Assembly (NCBI GenBank): GCA_013152765.1
Contig: JAADFT010000086.1
Coordinates: 1-7,327, forward strand
DNA length: 7,327 nucleotides
Direction: 5' to 3'
DNA from: Calditrichota bacterium
GTDB lineage: Bacteria > Zhuqueibacterota > Zhuqueibacteria > Oleimicrobiales > Geothermoviventaceae
The translations under genes were made by a program, and so were the position numbers. The notes under the pieces are model-generated. The model made no database searches, was not told the origin of the DNA, and saw nothing but the letters and a program-made list of their open reading frames with translations. Within the stretch, counting starts at the first letter, position 1; the number at the start of each line of letters is the position of its first letter. Shown here piece after piece: positions 1-5,625 of this stretch.

Positions 1-1
1 G

Positions 2-673
2 GAGTACCTGCGCGTAAAAGCGCGACTTCGAATTGCCGCTTTTGGCGAACCGACCCGCGACACACCCTGGCAGAAATTCAAAGGGCGCTGCAAAGTGGCC
101 GCGAGCACCGCGACGTACGAAGGCATGTTCACGATCCACATGGTGCGCACGAAGGGTCCGGGCGAGTGGATCCGGAGTGGGAAGGGGCGTTTTGCCCGGG
201 AGCTGGCCAGCGAGCCGGACGTTCAGGTGAGCGACTCGTTGATCCGCCGGACAGCTCGTAAGATCGCTGGAGATGCCCGTACACCGTGGGAAGCGGTAAA
301 ACGGGTTTGCCGCTGGGTGGCAACCGAGATTCGCTACAAGCTCACGGGGGCGGATGCCCTGACCTGTCTGAAGACCAGGGAGGGCGACTGCGGACCCAAG
401 GCGAAGCTCGCCATCGCTTTCCTGAGGAGCCTGGGGATTCCGGCACGAATTGCGGGCGGGTTGCTGTACACCGGGAACCGGTGGGGCCAGCACAACTGGG
501 TGGAAGTGTACCTGGGCGACGCGCTCGGCTGGGTTCCTGTGGACCCGACGACGGACGAGGCAGACACATTCAGTGCGGCGCACCTGACCCTTTGGGAAGG
601 CTGGGCTGGAGCTCTGAGCTCCGAGCCCGGAGAAGCAAGCATTGAAGTGCTCGAGTTTCGCAAAGCACCCTGA
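2..673 (+). CDS. Transglutaminase-like domain protein, C-terminal part (5' end cut by the window)
   Basis: The frame is open from the first bases of the window, so the gene starts upstream; 223 residues are visible. The core has the transglutaminase-like (papain-fold) order. Cys130 (codon 389-391) sits in REGDCGPKA at the start of a helix, followed by LRSLGIPARIAGGLLY. His164 (491-493) is in GQHNWVEVYL and Asp181 (542-544) in GWVPVDPT. These match the Cys-His-Asp triad, so the domain is probably catalytically competent. In bacteria this superfamily contains mostly peptidases and amidases rather than true cross-linkers; the substrate cannot be told here. The visible N-terminal 90 or so residues are a less conserved region ahead of the domain, and the protein ends about 40 residues after the Asp. 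It reads toward the next gene but is separated from it by 378 bp, so it probably belongs to a different transcription unit. Any signal peptide lies outside the window. An internal GTG at 95 is not needed as a start because the frame is open upstream of it. Confidence 0.85.
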   Translation, partial: EYLRVKARLRIAAFGEPTRDTPWQKFKGRCKVAASTATYEGMFTIHMVRTKGPGEWIRSGKGRFARELASEPDVQVSDSLIRRTARKIAGDARTPWEAVKRVCRWVATEIRYKLTGADALTCLKTREGDCGPKAKLAIAFLRSLGIPARIAGGLLYTGNRWGQHNWVEVYLGDALGWVPVDPTTDEADTFSAAHLTLWEGWAGALSSEPGEASIEVLEFRKAP

Positions 674-909
674 CGCCGCCGCTTCTGGAAACCGAGCGAC
701 TGTCGTGCCTTCGCGGGCCCGCACCGGAAAGCTTGTGCCTCGTGGTTCTGCTTGCGTCCAGTCCTCAGCAGTTCTTTCGGAGGTGCCCACGAATCGTCAC
801 TCTTCTCGCCGTTGACGTGCGTTCTTCTTCCGGATTTGCCTTGGGCTGGTTTCGCGAAGAGGGTTCCCTGCAAAGCTACAAGATCTGGAAAAACCTCTGG
901 CCAAATCGC

Positions 910-941
910 CTTGCTTTTCAACCGCTGTTTGTCTAACTTTG
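910..941 (+). promoter_or_regulatory. Candidate promoter for the cyclophilin operon (Bacteroidota-like -33/-7)
   Basis: TAACTTTG at 934-941 matches the Bacteroidota -7 consensus TAnnTTTG at every fixed position. CTTG at 910-913 matches three of four bases of the -33 TTTG, with a 20-bp spacer inside the known 17-23 range. Transcription would start near 948, giving a leader of about 100 nt before the ATG at 1052. Read as sigma70, the same place gives TTGCTT (911-916), 17 bp and TAACTT (934-939), which is mediocre. The motif is short and could be chance, and the SD usage of nearby genes is not typical of Bacteroidota. Confidence 0.35.
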
Positions 942-1038
942 CCGCGAATCGTGGACTGGGTGGATGCCCTTCGGAGCGATCCCCCGGTGCGCCTTAACAC
1001 GGACCAGCTTACCCGGACACAAATCCCGATGAAACTGC

Positions 1039-1043
1039 AGGAG
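1039..1043 (+). promoter_or_regulatory. Ribosome binding site AGGAG for the cyclophilin gene
   Basis: AGGAG lies 8 nt before the ATG at 1052. It supports that start, which also yields a complete lipoprotein signal peptide. Confidence 0.8.
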
Positions 1044-1051
1044 ACTTTGAG

Positions 1052-1732
1052 ATGATCCGCAGAACTCTACTTGTGCTCACACTGGCGGCAGCGGTGATTG
1101 CCGGTGGCTGTCAGAAAAAAGCAGAGGAAGGGAAAACCGCTGCAGCGAAGAAGTGCAAGACCCTGAGCCAGGAAGAAATCCAGGCCATTATTCAGAAGGT
1201 CAACCAGATGCCGCTCGAGCCCGTTCAGCCCAACGAGGTTGCGGTGCTGGAAACGGACTTCGGCAAGATCGTCATCAAATTCTTCCCGGACAAGGCGCCT
1301 TTGCACACGCAGTACTTCAAGCGGCTTGTGAAAGCCGGGTTCTACGACTGCACCACGTTTCACCGGGTTGTGAAAGATTTTGTGATCCAGGGAGGCGACA
1401 TTCTAACCAGGGATGACAACCCGAACAACGACGGCACGGGGAACGCTGGCTACCACATTCCGGCGGAGTTCAACGACATTCCCCACGACCGCGGAATCGT
1501 GAGCATGGCCCGGGCAAGAGATCCCAACAGTGCTGGCACCCAGTTCTTCATCTGCCTGAAACGCCTGCCCAATCTGGATCACCAGTACACCGTGTTCGGC
1601 AAGGTGATCGAGGGGCTGGATGTGCTGGACAAGATCGCTAACGTGCCGACCAAGATGCAGCCGGGCATGCGCGAGAAGAGTCGTCCTGTGAAGCCGGTCT
1701 ACATCCGCCACGCCTACATGACGACTCGATGA
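1052..1732 (+). CDS. Exported cyclophilin-type peptidyl-prolyl cis-trans isomerase, probable lipoprotein
   Basis: This 226-residue protein should catalyse cis-trans isomerisation of X-Pro bonds outside the cytoplasm. Residues 1-20 form a lipoprotein-type signal: Arg3-Arg4, a hydrophobic core, then AGGC with Cys20 as the likely lipidated residue. The lipobox is imperfect (Ala at -3). Gln at +2 carries no inner-membrane retention signal by the E. coli rule. A Lys/Ala-rich linker and a helical stretch fill residues 21-60. The cyclophilin domain spans about 63-222, with FHRV (103-106, catalytic Arg105), VIQGGD (111-116), SAGTQFFI (160-167) and YTVFG (179-183). The position equivalent to human CypA Trp121 is Asn174, which predicts weak cyclosporin binding, as is common in bacteria. 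The domain is complete and of usual length. The gene opens a tight run and its last four bases overlap the start of the S8 protease gene (ATGA), so the two are probably translationally coupled. Helping to fold exported proteins, including that protease, is an inference from position. Confidence 0.96.
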   Translation: MIRRTLLVLTLAAAVIAGGCQKKAEEGKTAAAKKCKTLSQEEIQAIIQKVNQMPLEPVQPNEVAVLETDFGKIVIKFFPDKAPLHTQYFKRLVKAGFYDCTTFHRVVKDFVIQGGDILTRDDNPNNDGTGNAGYHIPAEFNDIPHDRGIVSMARARDPNSAGTQFFICLKRLPNLDHQYTVFGKVIEGLDVLDKIANVPTKMQPGMREKSRPVKPVYIRHAYMTTR

Positions 1733-3756
1733 GACGCCTGCCCCACATCCTCACGCTGCTTGTCGGTCTCGGGATTGCGTTCACAGCTCTGGCTGAAGGG
1801 CCAGCACCAGGCGGCCCGCGGAGCTGGGTCTTTTTTACGGACAAGGGCGACGGGGTTTTGCGAAAAGCTGCTCTGGAAGCTGTCCAGCGGGAATTGCCGG
1901 AACGCACGTTGTGGCGACGCGCGAAGGTGTTGCCCGAGGATCGCCTGGTCGACGAGACGGATCTTCCGGTTGCGGAGAAGTATGTGGAAGCCGTTGAACA
2001 GCTCGGCGCCAGAGTGGTCGTGCGCTCGCGCTGGCTCAACGCCGTAAGCGTGGTGGCGGATTCGGATGCACTGCGGAAAATCGCCCGGTTGCCCTTCGTC
2101 CGGCGCGTACAGCCGGTGGCTGCGGCGGCTCCTCACCTGCCCGAACCGGCATCACCGCCTCCGCTGAGGAAACCGACGCGCGAAACCGGCTTTTCCTACG
2201 GTCCTTCCTTCACGCAGCTCGCCCTGATGCGCGTACCGGAACTCCACCAGTGGGGCATTACCGGAGCCGGTGTGATTGTGGGCATGCTGGATGCCGGGTA
2301 CGACTGGCGCTCGCATGAGGCTTTCCAGCACGTGAAGGTGCTGGGTGAGCACGACTTCATCTGGAACGACGACGTGACGCGCGATCAGGAGGGGCAGGAC
2401 TACCCGGGCCAGGACGACCACGGGACCATGACCTTTTCCACCATCGCTGGCTACATGCCGGGACAGCTCATTGGGCCCGCCTTCGACGCCTCGTTCTACC
2501 TTGCCAAGACCGAGCGCGTCACCGATCTCGAGGGGCACGATTTTGAGAAGCCCATCGAAGAAGACTACTGGGTTGCCGGGCTCGAGTGGCTGGAGCATAA
2601 CGGCGTTGATTTGGTCAGCAGCTCGCTGGGGTACCTGGACTGGTACACGCCGCAGGACATGGACGGGAACACGGCGGTGGTGACCATCGCGGCCGACCTG
2701 GCGGCGAAAAAGGGCGTGCTGGTAATCAACTCGGCCGGGAACGAAGGCAACCACGCCTGGCAGAAGATCATCGCCCCCGCGGACGGGGACAGCGTCGTGG
2801 CGGTTGGGGCCATCAACGCGGACGGCAGCATTGCGTCTTTCAGCTCGCTGGGCCCCACTGCCGACGGGCGCATCAAACCGGACGTGGTAGCCATGGGAAA
2901 CGGCGTGTACGTAGCCAGCCCGGCCGGGTACTCCGAGTACGCTTACGTGCGCGGCACCTCGTTTTCCTGCCCTCTGGCTGCAGGTGTGGCGGCGCTGGTG
3001 CTCTCCGTGCATCCGTGGCTCACCCCGATGCAGCTTCGCGACGCCCTGCGTGAAACGGCGGACCGCGCCGCATCTCCCGACACGGTGTACGGGTGGGGTC
3101 TCGTGGATGCGGTGAAAGCTGCGCTGTACGACGGGCCGATTTTCAGCAACCTGCCCCGTGTGGTGCAACGCGAGGACGGCGGTCTGGACGTGCTGATCTA
3201 CGCGATCCCGAAAACCGAGTTCGTGTCCGGTTCCTTGACCCTGCACTACAGCGTTGCGGGTGGCGATTTTCAGGATGTGAGCATGGCTCCCGGCGACACA
3301 GCACACCAGATCGTGGCGCATCTGCCGCAGTTTTCCCCCGGTACGTTGCTGAAATTCCGCTTCAGCGCTGTCGATTCGGCGACCGGGCTGGTGGAGCATC
3401 CTTACGCCCCGGGCGATGCGTTTCGCTACGTGGTTGGTCAGCCTGGTGTAACGGGACCCTGGGAAGCTCCTCCGGAACAGACTCTTCTGCACCATCCCTA
3501 CCCGAATCCGTTTCGAAACGTAACCAGGATTGCCTTCGATCTGCAAGACGCAGCAACCGTGACGTTGGAGCTGTACAACGTTCGCGGCCGGCTGGTTCGG
3601 ACACTCTTGAGCGGCGCTTCTCTTCCCGCCGGGAGGTACGGTTTCGACTGGCCAGCCGAAGATGGCCAGGGCAGACGCGTTGCATCCGGCGTGTACATCG
3701 TTCGCCTGGTCGTCAACGGAGTGCAGCATACTGAAAAGCTTCTGGTTCTCCACTGA
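1729..3756 (+). CDS. Secreted S8 (subtilisin-like) serine protease with C-terminal T9SS type A-like sorting domain
   Basis: This 675-residue protein is a complete subtilase. Residues 1-22 are a Sec signal peptide (MRR, hydrophobic core, cut after Ala-Leu-Ala at 20-22). Residues about 28-135 look like an inhibitory propeptide, ending in SRWLNAVSVVA and FVRRVQPV. The catalytic domain covers roughly 160-465: Asp188 in LDAGYD, His231 in DDHGTM, oxyanion Asn338 in NSAGNEGN, and Ser411 in GTSFSCP. All key residues are present, so it should be active. Residues about 468-580 form a beta-sandwich-like region. The last 85 residues begin PYPNPF (590-595) and continue YNVRGRLVRTLL, ASGVYIVRL and a final KLLVLH, which is the pattern of the T9SS type A sorting domain (FlgD-Ig-like). 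Such domains direct proteins across the outer membrane, so the enzyme is probably released or surface-bound. The ATG overlaps the cyclophilin stop by 4 bp, with no separate SD visible. Substrate is unknown. Confidence 0.96.
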   Translation: MRRLPHILTLLVGLGIAFTALAEGPAPGGPRSWVFFTDKGDGVLRKAALEAVQRELPERTLWRRAKVLPEDRLVDETDLPVAEKYVEAVEQLGARVVVRSRWLNAVSVVADSDALRKIARLPFVRRVQPVAAAAPHLPEPASPPPLRKPTRETGFSYGPSFTQLALMRVPELHQWGITGAGVIVGMLDAGYDWRSHEAFQHVKVLGEHDFIWNDDVTRDQEGQDYPGQDDHGTMTFSTIAGYMPGQLIGPAFDASFYLAKTERVTDLEGHDFEKPIEEDYWVAGLEWLEHNGVDLVSSSLGYLDWYTPQDMDGNTAVVTIAADLAAKKGVLVINSAGNEGNHAWQKIIAPADGDSVVAVGAINADGSIASFSSLGPTADGRIKPDVVAMGNGVYVASPAGYSEYAYVRGTSFSCPLAAGVAALVLSVHPWLTPMQLRDALRETADRAASPDTVYGWGLVDAVKAALYDGPIFSNLPRVVQREDGGLDVLIYAIPKTEFVSGSLTLHYSVAGGDFQDVSMAPGDTAHQIVAHLPQFSPGTLLKFRFSAVDSATGLVEHPYAPGDAFRYVVGQPGVTGPWEAPPEQTLLHHPYPNPFRNVTRIAFDLQDAATVTLELYNVRGRLVRTLLSGASLPAGRYGFDWPAEDGQGRRVASGVYIVRLVVNGVQHTEKLLVLH

Positions 3757-3760
3757 GGAG
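3757..3760 (+). promoter_or_regulatory. Ribosome binding site GGAG for the patatin gene
   Basis: GGAG directly follows the protease stop codon and lies 5 nt before the ATG at 3766. With the TGA it forms TGAGGAG. Ribosomes finishing the protease could therefore reinitiate here. Confidence 0.7.
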
Positions 3761-3765
3761 CGAGC

Positions 3766-4686
3766 ATGGCCGCAAAACGAGTGAAGATCGCCCTGGCTCT
3801 TGGAGGGGGTGGGGCACGTGGTCTTGCTCACGTGGGTGTACTCCGCGTGCTGGCGCGGGAGGGGTTCCGTTTCGACCTGATTACTGGCACCAGCATGGGG
3901 AGTGTGGTGGGCGCAATGTACGCCCAGCAGGGGGATCCGGATGAAGTTGAGGAGCGCTTTCGGCGGCTGCTTGACAGTGATCTCTACCACGAGATCGACT
4001 TCGAGAAGATCAACCTCAAGCGACACGAGGACGATTTTTTCGGCCACATTTCCACGTCGCTGAAGGAGCGAATCGCCATCAATCTGGCTCTCTCCAGGAT
4101 CTCGCTTCTGGACGCTGACTACCTGGAACGCGGCCTGCAAATCCTCCTGGAACCGGGACGGATCGAAGACCTGGAGGTGACGTACGCGGCCGTCGCGGTG
4201 GATCTGAACAGCGGAGAAGAAGCGGTCATTGCCCGGGGCGACATCATGCGGGCCGTGCTGGCCAGCAGCAGCGTGCCAGGCTTTTTCCCACCCTGCGAGT
4301 ACGAGGGCCGTTACCTGGTGGACGGAGCCGTGCGAGCGACCCTGCCGGTTCGAGCTGCCCGCTACCTCGGCGCGGACATCGTCGTCACCGTGGACGTCAG
4401 TCGGGATCTGGGCAGCGAGCCCGATCTGGACAACATCGTCGACATTCTCGCGCGGTGCCACGACATCCTGGCCGACGCCTACCGGGGGTATCTGCAGCAG
4501 GAGGCGGACCTGCTGATTCGACCGAACGTGGGGTCCGTACACTGGACGAAGCTGGATCTGATGGACGAACTCGTTGCCGAAGGGGAGAAGGCCGCTGAGC
4601 AGGCGTTGCCTCAACTTACCGCGCTGTTCGAACAAAGGAAGCCTCTGTGGCGGAGGCTGATGGCCAAGGTCAAACGAAAGGAGTAG
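3766..4686 (+). CDS. Patatin-like phospholipase (RssA-type)
   Basis: This 306-residue protein belongs to the patatin family of Ser-Asp dyad lipid acyl hydrolases, which act on membrane phospholipids or other lipid esters. The oxyanion-hole motif GGGGARG is at residues 13-19. The nucleophile elbow GTSMG has Ser43. The dyad Asp186 is in VDGAVRATLPV. SSSVPGFFPP (about 165-174) is the usual family block ahead of the Asp. Length and motif order match stand-alone bacterial RssA/YlbK-type proteins of about 300 residues. No signal peptide or membrane segment is seen, so it is probably cytoplasmic or loosely attached to the inner membrane face. It starts 9 nt after the protease stop and ends 5 nt before the DUF47 start, so it is very likely co-transcribed with both. 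The true substrate is unknown. A role in lipid turnover tied to phosphate status is suggested only by the DUF47-PiT genes that follow. Confidence 0.95.
   Translation: MAAKRVKIALALGGGGARGLAHVGVLRVLAREGFRFDLITGTSMGSVVGAMYAQQGDPDEVEERFRRLLDSDLYHEIDFEKINLKRHEDDFFGHISTSLKERIAINLALSRISLLDADYLERGLQILLEPGRIEDLEVTYAAVAVDLNSGEEAVIARGDIMRAVLASSSVPGFFPPCEYEGRYLVDGAVRATLPVRAARYLGADIVVTVDVSRDLGSEPDLDNIVDILARCHDILADAYRGYLQQEADLLIRPNVGSVHWTKLDLMDELVAEGEKAAEQALPQLTALFEQRKPLWRRLMAKVKRKE
4677..4683 (+). promoter_or_regulatory. Ribosome binding site AAAGGAG that fixes the DUF47 start
   Basis: AAAGGAG lies inside the last codons of the patatin gene, 8 nt before the ATG at 4692. It favours that ATG over an in-frame ATG at 4647, which lies inside the patatin coding region, has no SD and would add 15 residues unlike the family. 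Confidence 0.8.
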
Positions 4687-4691
4687 GCTAC

Positions 4692-5369
4692 ATGCGAACG
4701 GTACTTGCGAGGCTTTTTGCGGAATCGCCATTCGCACGAATCGGCGAGCACATGGACAAAGTGCAAGCCTGCGTCGACGTCGTGCCGAAGATGATCGATG
4801 CGCTTTTTGAGGAGAACTTCGAGGAGCTCGAGCAGCTTGCTAAGCAGGTGTACAAGCTCGAGCACGAGGCCGACATCGTCAAGGGCGAAATCCGCGATCA
4901 TCTCCCCAAGAGCATCTTTCTGCCGGTAGATCGGGCGGATCTGCTGATGTACCTGAAAGAACAGGACGCGATCGCCGACGCGGTGGAAGACCTCGCTGTG
5001 GTTCTGACCATTCGCAAGCTTCACGTGCCTGAGGAGCTGCGGCCGGATTTGCGCCATCTCGTGAACCGCTCGGTCGACGCTTGTCGCGAGGCTGGTCGAC
5101 TGGTCGGGGAAATCGGCACGTTGCTCGTGTCGGGATTCAAAGGGTCCGAGGTCGACGAAGTGATCGGAAAGATCGCCCACCTGGGCGTGATCGAGTGGGA
5201 GACCGACAAACAACAACAGAAGCTGGTGAAAAAGCTGTTCCAGATTGAGCCGGAGCCGGATCCGATCAACGTGTTTTTCATGATGAAGGTTTTCGAGGAG
5301 ATCGACGGCCTGGCGGATCATGCTGAAAATCTGGGCGACATCATTCGCATGATGATCTCAAAGGGGTAG
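4692..5369 (+). CDS. DUF47 family protein (PhoU-like), phosphate-transport accessory
   Basis: With the start at 4692 the product has 225 residues, the usual size for DUF47/TIGR00153 proteins. It is almost entirely helical and charged, with no signal peptide or membrane span, so it is cytoplasmic. The family blocks are present. An early helix carries FARIGEHMDKV (15-24). KLEHEADIVK (55-64) contains the PhoU-like E-x-x-x-D metal-binding pattern. FLPVDRADLLMYLKEQDAIAD follows at about 76-96. The second half repeats the theme with EWETDKQQQKL and a C-terminal FEEIDGLADHAENLGDII. DUF47 proteins resemble PhoU and are commonly encoded beside PiT phosphate transporters, where they are thought to regulate or assist uptake. 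Here the PiT gene follows, though after an unusually long 256-bp spacer. The gene lies 5 nt after the patatin stop. A strong SD-like TAGGAGGT overlaps its own stop codon and has no obvious start behind it. Confidence 0.93.
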   Translation: MRTVLARLFAESPFARIGEHMDKVQACVDVVPKMIDALFEENFEELEQLAKQVYKLEHEADIVKGEIRDHLPKSIFLPVDRADLLMYLKEQDAIADAVEDLAVVLTIRKLHVPEELRPDLRHLVNRSVDACREAGRLVGEIGTLLVSGFKGSEVDEVIGKIAHLGVIEWETDKQQQKLVKKLFQIEPEPDPINVFFMMKVFEEIDGLADHAENLGDIIRMMISKG

Positions 5370-5435
5370 GAGGTACGCAATCGCGCCCGCGGTGAGCGGG
5401 TGCTCGAAGCGACGCTTCAGGGAATTGGGGTGAGC

Positions 5436-5481
5436 GCCAGGCCAGCCACCGGATGGAGTGGCATGAAGGAGAGGGCCTGGC
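5436..5481 (+). repeat. Nested inverted repeat (stem-loop) upstream of the PiT gene
   Basis: An outer perfect 8-bp stem pairs GCCAGGCC (5436-5443) with GGCCTGGC (5474-5481). Inside it, a 5-bp stem pairs GCCAC (5445-5449) with GTGGC (5458-5462) around an 8-nt loop. The 3' side of the internal loop (5463-5473) is purine-rich and contains an SD-like AAGGAG. Thirteen nested base pairs in 46 nt make this the best-supported structure in the spacer. Confidence 0.5.
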
Positions 5482-5611
5482 CTTCCGAGGTGACGAGTCG
5501 AGCGTGGGACCGCCCAAGGCGGGGCCGGCGGCACTGCAAAGAGCGGTGGCCAGCCCTGGGGGGCCAGGTGGAACCAGGCCGGCTGCGCAACGGACATCCA
5601 GCAAAAAGGAC

Positions 5612-5616
5612 GAGGG
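5612..5616 (+). promoter_or_regulatory. Candidate ribosome binding site GAGGG for the PiT gene
   Basis: GAGGG lies 9 nt before the ATG at 5626. A closer AAGGA (5620-5624) is only 1 nt from the ATG and too near to serve. The next in-frame ATG would remove the first membrane helix, so 5626 is preferred. Confidence 0.5.
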
Positions 5617-5625
5617 CAGAAGGAA

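Larger units (their letters stand above)
674..1051. other. Intergenic region without a convincing gene
   Basis: This stretch separates the transglutaminase-like gene from the cyclophilin gene. Short open frames occur on both strands (for example 733-936 and 752-997 on +), but they lack a ribosome binding site, family resemblance and consistent codon use. The + strand is noticeably rich in T and C between about 730 and 940. A perfect 10-bp palindrome GCGGGCCCGC lies at 713-722 with no T-run after it, so I do not call a terminator. A TTGACG at 812-817 has only a poor -10 partner (TTTGCC at 835-840). The best regulatory candidate is listed separately at 910-941. Confidence 0.6.
5370..5625 (+). 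other. GC-rich spacer with several inverted repeats between DUF47 and PiT genes
   Basis: No protein gene is supported here. The strand reads as potential RNA with several stems: CCCGC/GCGGG around a 5-nt loop (5386-5400), GAAGC/GCTTC around GAC (5406-5418), a nested structure at 5436-5481, CCGCC/GGCGG around CAA (5510-5522), and CCTGG/CCAGG around GGGG (5555-5568). There is no T-run after any stem, so these are not ordinary intrinsic terminators. The region could be a leader controlling the transporter, a processing site, a small RNA or a decayed insertion. I do not recognise a known riboswitch or RNA family. Confidence 0.5.

Noticed and set aside
334..921. A 195-codon minus-strand frame covering part of the transglutaminase-like gene and the gap after it.
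   Set aside because: It overlaps a conserved domain on the + strand, has no SD or family resemblance, and its product is low-complexity and basic. The purine-rich minus strand of the gap lengthens it by chance.
733..997. Two short + strand frames (733-936 and 752-997) in the first gap.
   Set aside because: No ribosome binding site, mutually overlapping, Ser/Arg/Pro-rich translations with no recognisable family.
2152..4737. An 861-codon open frame on the minus strand across the protease and patatin genes.
   Set aside because: Its codons lie exactly opposite the sense codons of both genes. A stop there needs TTA, CTA or TCA in the sense frame, all rare in GC-rich genes. The sense genes have complete families and motifs; the antisense product has none.
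4611..5321. A 236-codon minus-strand frame opposite the DUF47 gene.
   Set aside because: Same in-register antisense effect; the + strand DUF47 protein is clearly real.
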